Made by a program: the position numbers and the translations under genes. DNA of 8,720 bases from contig JAJZKL010000020.1 in assembly GCA_021804185.1 (NCBI GenBank), forward strand, positions 1 to 8,720. The letters run 5' to 3'. This DNA is from Thermoplasmata archaeon (GTDB taxonomy: Archaea > Thermoplasmatota > Thermoplasmata > Thermoplasmatales > Thermoplasmataceae). The notes below the pieces were generated by a model. It worked only from the letters and a program-made list of their open reading frames with translations. It ran no database searches and was not told where the DNA came from. Below, piece after piece: positions 6,071 to 8,720 of the stretch. The stretch's first letter is position 1. Every line of letters starts with the position of its first letter.

Positions 6071-7498
6071 ATGATACAGGTCCTTGGAACATCTTCCTCT
6101 GCAGGAAAGAGCACCCTTACAATGGCACTGTGCAGGTATTTCTCCAATCTGGGCCTGAGGGTTAGTCCATTTAAGTCAGTAAATATGTCCCTGAATTCTA
6201 TAGCAATTGGAGACGGCATAGAGATCTCAAGGTCGGTATGGCTTCAGTGCAAGGCTGCCCGTGTTGATCCCATTAAGGAGATGAACCCGTTTCTGCTCAA
6301 ACCTGAAGGCATGGGAGGCAGCCAGGTTATAACCCTTGGGGAAAGCAAAGGAGTTATGGCTATCAGTCAGTACAGAAAATATATGTCTGAAGTGGCACCG
6401 GATGTTATAAAGGACTCAATTCTTAAACTCTCAAATGACTTTGACATAATCATCGCTGAAGGGGCAGGTTCCCCTGCTGAAATAAACCTTGAAGGCTACG
6501 ACTTTGCCAATACTTTTGTCTCCGATCTGTTTGATACGCCGTGCATTCTTATAACAGACATAGACAGAGGCGGTGCCTTTGCCTCATTATATGGAACTAT
6601 GTCACTGATGAGGGGGAGTGACCATGTCAGGTGGTTTATCATAAATAGGATGAGCGGAGATTCGGGAGTCCTGAATTCCGGGATAAGTCGCCTTGAAAAT
6701 ATTACAGGAAAACAGTCCATTGGGGTTATACCAAAAATGAGGTATGTGGACCTTCCGGGAGAGGATTCCCTTGACTATTTAACATACGGTCAGAGCTCGG
6801 AAAACATAGCAGTGATCAGATACCCATACATGGAAAACTACAGCGATGTTGATCCTCTGCGTTTATCTAGAATCGGGTTCTCATATGTTGACAGCAACAA
6901 TTCCTCCTTGCTTGAGTCCTCATCCACGATCATACTTCCAGGTTCGAAGAACGTAGCCAAGGATCTTGAATACCTCAGGGAAACAAGCCTTGAGTCCTCC
7001 ATATTGAAGCAGAGATCGAAAGGATGCAGAATACTGGGAATATGTGGCGGCTACCAGATGTTGGGAAAATCCATAAATTTCAATGAAGAGACTGATAATT
7101 ACCTGCCAGGGCTTGGGCTTCTTGATTGCAAGACGGTTTACCAAAAGAGTAAGACTGTGAGAAAGGTTAATGGAAAACTCAATCCTGAGGTTTTCATAAC
7201 TGACGATAATTTCTCTGGATATGAAATACACTATGGATCGGTTGAAAGTTCCGAAAATAGATTTGTTGCCATTACAGAATCACATAATGAGGGTGCTGTA
7301 TCGGAAGATGGATTGGTTATAGGAACAAGCATTCACTCGCTCCTGGAAAACAGTACATTTCTTAAATATGTTACAGGAGTGAAAAGTGCTTATTTTGATT
7401 ATCCTGGCATTCTAGAAAATAACATTGAAAAAGTTACGGAGAACTTCATTTCACACATGAATATGGGGCCACTGGTCTCATATATTAAAGAAAAATAG
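6071..7498 (+). CDS. cobQ: CobQ/CbiP, adenosylcobyric acid synthase (glutamine-hydrolysing)
   Basis: Cytosolic ATP-dependent amidase that converts adenosylcobyrinate a,c-diamide to adenosylcobyric acid by adding four amide groups from glutamine. At 475 residues it has normal family length. The N-terminal dethiobiotin-synthetase-like domain carries P-loop GTSSSAGKST (6-15), FKSVNMSLNS (34-43), the RPxLLKP-like MNPFLLKPEG (71-80), EGAGSPAEINL (130-140) and DIDRGGAFASLYGT (163-176). The C-terminal class I glutamine amidotransferase domain has LPGSKN (289-294), nucleophile Cys325 in GICGGYQMLG (323-332), GYEIHYG (383-389) and the partner His422 in GTSIHSLLEN (418-427). That last loop usually reads GTYxHGxF, so it is somewhat divergent but keeps the His. 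The gene is transcribed away from cbiZ and ends six bases from the convergent coxL-like gene. With CbiZ it supplies the same product to CbiB. Confidence 0.95.
   Translation: MIQVLGTSSSAGKSTLTMALCRYFSNLGLRVSPFKSVNMSLNSIAIGDGIEISRSVWLQCKAARVDPIKEMNPFLLKPEGMGGSQVITLGESKGVMAISQYRKYMSEVAPDVIKDSILKLSNDFDIIIAEGAGSPAEINLEGYDFANTFVSDLFDTPCILITDIDRGGAFASLYGTMSLMRGSDHVRWFIINRMSGDSGVLNSGISRLENITGKQSIGVIPKMRYVDLPGEDSLDYLTYGQSSENIAVIRYPYMENYSDVDPLRLSRIGFSYVDSNNSSLLESSSTIILPGSKNVAKDLEYLRETSLESSILKQRSKGCRILGICGGYQMLGKSINFNEETDNYLPGLGLLDCKTVYQKSKTVRKVNGKLNPEVFITDDNFSGYEIHYGSVESSENRFVAITESHNEGAVSEDGLVIGTSIHSLLENSTFLKYVTGVKSAYFDYPGILENNIEKVTENFISHMNMGPLVSYIKEK
7484..7495 (-). terminator. Possible T-rich stop for the coxL-like gene
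   Basis: Nine bases past the coxL stop, the minus strand reads TTTTTCTTT (7495-7487) and then A/T-rich sequence. This could end the coxL transcript; it lies within the last codons of the convergent cobQ gene. It is weak, since the T run is only five long. Confidence 0.25.
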
Positions 7499-7499
7499 T

Positions 7500-7537
7500 G
7501 GAGGTCACTGAACTGCGGCCTCCCTGAGGAGCAGTTC
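7500..7537. other. Hairpin-forming inverted repeat at the cobQ/coxL convergence
   Basis: GAACTGC (7510-7516) and GCAGTTC (7531-7537) are perfect inverted copies around 14 bases that themselves contain CCTC (7519-7522) and GAGG (7526-7529), giving up to eleven paired bases with a small internal bulge. A competing stem pairs GGAGG (7500-7504) with CCTCC (7519-7523). The repeat sits inside the last coding bases of the coxL-like gene and just past the cobQ stop. It could help end cobQ transcription or stabilise the 3' ends, but no T-run follows it on the plus strand. Confidence 0.35.
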
Positions 7538-8720
7538 GGGCTTTATGGGTGTTTCATTAAATTCTCTCCCAAGGGCTTTCTCCAGTGCTCTGGAAAGTGC
7601 GATGGGCACACCTATTGTGGGAGCTTCCCCAATTCCCTTTGCCTTTGATGGAAGTGTTGACTCAGATTTGTAGTATTTTATTGTAAATTTTGGCATAAGA
7701 TCTGCAGTGGCAACTCCTGCATCAGAAATAGATGATGTCAGCGGCTGGCCATCTTCATCAAAAGCAAGTTCTTCATAGAGAGCCTGAGAAATGCCCTGTA
7801 CAGATCCTCCAGCGATCTGTCCTGCAGCATTGGCTGGGTCCAGTACTCTTCCTGCATCATAGTAGGATATGCAGTCTCGGATTTTCACCTTGCCAAGATC
7901 GTCCACATCTGCTGTAACAACATTAACTCCTAGGCTGCTTTCCATCTTTGAATACTCAAAGTTGTGGTATGCATCCCAGTCTTCTCCCAGCAGATGATCC
8001 ACAGAATATTTGCCGTATTTCTTCTCGACCTTTTCTCTGATCATTCTGGCAGCCATTATGACAGCTGATCCCGCAACCATTGCGGATCTGCTTCCCCAAG
8101 CCCCTATTCCAGCAGGTATCTGATCTGTGTCCCCGAGCTGGAAATCCACAACTGATTCATCAACACCAAGCTCCTCGTTTATGAGGGTCTTGGCGAAGAC
8201 ATCGTGCCTCTGCCCATGGGCATTTCCTCCGATCCAGACCTTAACTCTTCCGTCCTTTACCTGTACTCTTGCAGATTCTCCACCACTGGTGGCGTGATAG
8301 AGAATGAGTAATGAGAAGCCTGTGTTGTATTTTTTGGAAAGTTCTCTGTATCCTGTCTCTTTTATTGCGGCCTCAAGGAACTTCTTTGACGGCTCCACTT
8401 CAAAACCAAGAGGAGATCTGTATCTCTCTTCAGCAGCATTCTTTAGCCTTACATCTACCGGATCCATATTGAGTTTATCTGCAAGGTGATCCATCATTTT
8501 CTCAATGAAAAACATAGCCTCTGGCCTTCCAGCTCCTCTATAAGGACCCTGAGGAGCTTTGTTGGTAAGCACAGACCTTGCCCTTACGTACGCATTTTCA
8601 AGATGATAAGCACCTGCAAGCTGCATTGCTATGAATGCCGGTGAGAACTCACCAGAACCTCCAGTGAATGCGCCATTATCAACGAGAACCTCACCTTTGA
8701 GTCCTTTAATTTTCCCTGAT
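7505..8720 (-). CDS. Molybdenum hydroxylase large subunit, CoxL/xanthine dehydrogenase family, form II-like (partial, C-terminal half)
   Basis: Molybdopterin-binding catalytic subunit of an aldehyde oxidase/xanthine dehydrogenase/CO dehydrogenase-type enzyme, normally paired with FAD and 2Fe-2S subunits; its substrate is not known. The frame is open to the right edge, so the gene starts outside. About 404 residues are visible of a family length near 770. Counting from the internal Met at 8626, motifs are TNKAPQGPYRGAGRPEA (21-37), GGNAHGQRHD (133-142), LGDTDQIPAGIGAWGSRS (164-181), YYDAGRVLDPANAAGQIAGG (255-274) and KGIGEAPTIG (330-339), whose Glu (about 334) is the conserved catalytic base. 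The YRGAGR loop replaces the AYRCSFR loop of true CO dehydrogenases, so CO oxidation is unlikely. The usual GQGHET is GQRHDV here. Neighbouring medium and small subunit genes are not in the window. It is convergent with cobQ and shows no B12 link. Confidence 0.9.
   Translation of the reverse strand, partial: SGKIKGLKGEVLVDNGAFTGGSGEFSPAFIAMQLAGAYHLENAYVRARSVLTNKAPQGPYRGAGRPEAMFFIEKMMDHLADKLNMDPVDVRLKNAAEERYRSPLGFEVEPSKKFLEAAIKETGYRELSKKYNTGFSLLILYHATSGGESARVQVKDGRVKVWIGGNAHGQRHDVFAKTLINEELGVDESVVDFQLGDTDQIPAGIGAWGSRSAMVAGSAVIMAARMIREKVEKKYGKYSVDHLLGEDWDAYHNFEYSKMESSLGVNVVTADVDDLGKVKIRDCISYYDAGRVLDPANAAGQIAGGSVQGISQALYEELAFDEDGQPLTSSISDAGVATADLMPKFTIKYYKSESTLPSKAKGIGEAPTIGVPIALSRALEKALGREFNETPIKPELLLREAAVQ

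Noticed and set aside
7505..8720. True aerobic CO dehydrogenase large subunit
   Set aside because: The diagnostic AYRCSFR loop is replaced by PYRGAGR, so no active-site Cys for the Cu-Mo centre.

Overview
The window reads as archaeal accessory-metabolism DNA, most likely from a Thermoplasmatales-type acidophile. This is inferred from the archaeal form of CobT, the archaeal cobalamin gene set, AGA/AGG- and ATA-rich codon use, T-rich stop regions, a GGTGAT ribosome binding site, and the pairing of a metabolite:H+ symporter with a molybdenum hydroxylase. No rRNA or marker gene is present, so the genus cannot be fixed.

Layout. (1) 1-864 (+): C-terminal half of a major facilitator transporter, cut by the left edge. 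(2) 865-1490: a 626-base gap with T-rich termination signals, then the decayed remains of what looks like a DDE transposase on the minus strand. (3) 1491-2264 (+): cobS. (4) 2283-6021 (-): a tight four-gene run, in transcription order cbiZ, cobD-type aminotransferase, cbiB, archaeal cobT. Junctions are a 1-base gap, a 4-base overlap and a 20-base overlap. (5) 6071-7498 (+): cobQ (cbiP), divergent from cbiZ across 49 bases. (6) 7505-8720 (-): C-terminal half of a CoxL/xanthine dehydrogenase-type large subunit, convergent with cobQ and cut by the right edge.

How the genes work together. Six genes form the late, nucleotide-loop part of adenosylcobalamin synthesis. CobQ amidates the corrin ring to adenosylcobyric acid. 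CbiZ makes the same compound by cutting salvaged cobinamide. CobD makes aminopropanol phosphate from threonine phosphate, and CbiB joins it to adenosylcobyric acid. CobT activates the lower-ligand base and CobS joins it to the GDP-activated corrinoid. Not seen here are the guanylyltransferase (CobY/CobU), the threonine kinase, the corrinoid adenosyltransferase, the alpha-ribazole phosphatase and the corrinoid ABC transporter. The flanking transporter and molybdenum hydroxylase have no evident link to B12.

I found no CRISPR array, tRNA, rRNA, phage gene, toxin-antitoxin pair or defence system. The most unusual items are the mixed salvage/de novo cassette, the decayed transposase, a hairpin at the cobQ/coxL convergence, and the sequence variations in the Mo-hydroxylase and CobQ active-site loops.
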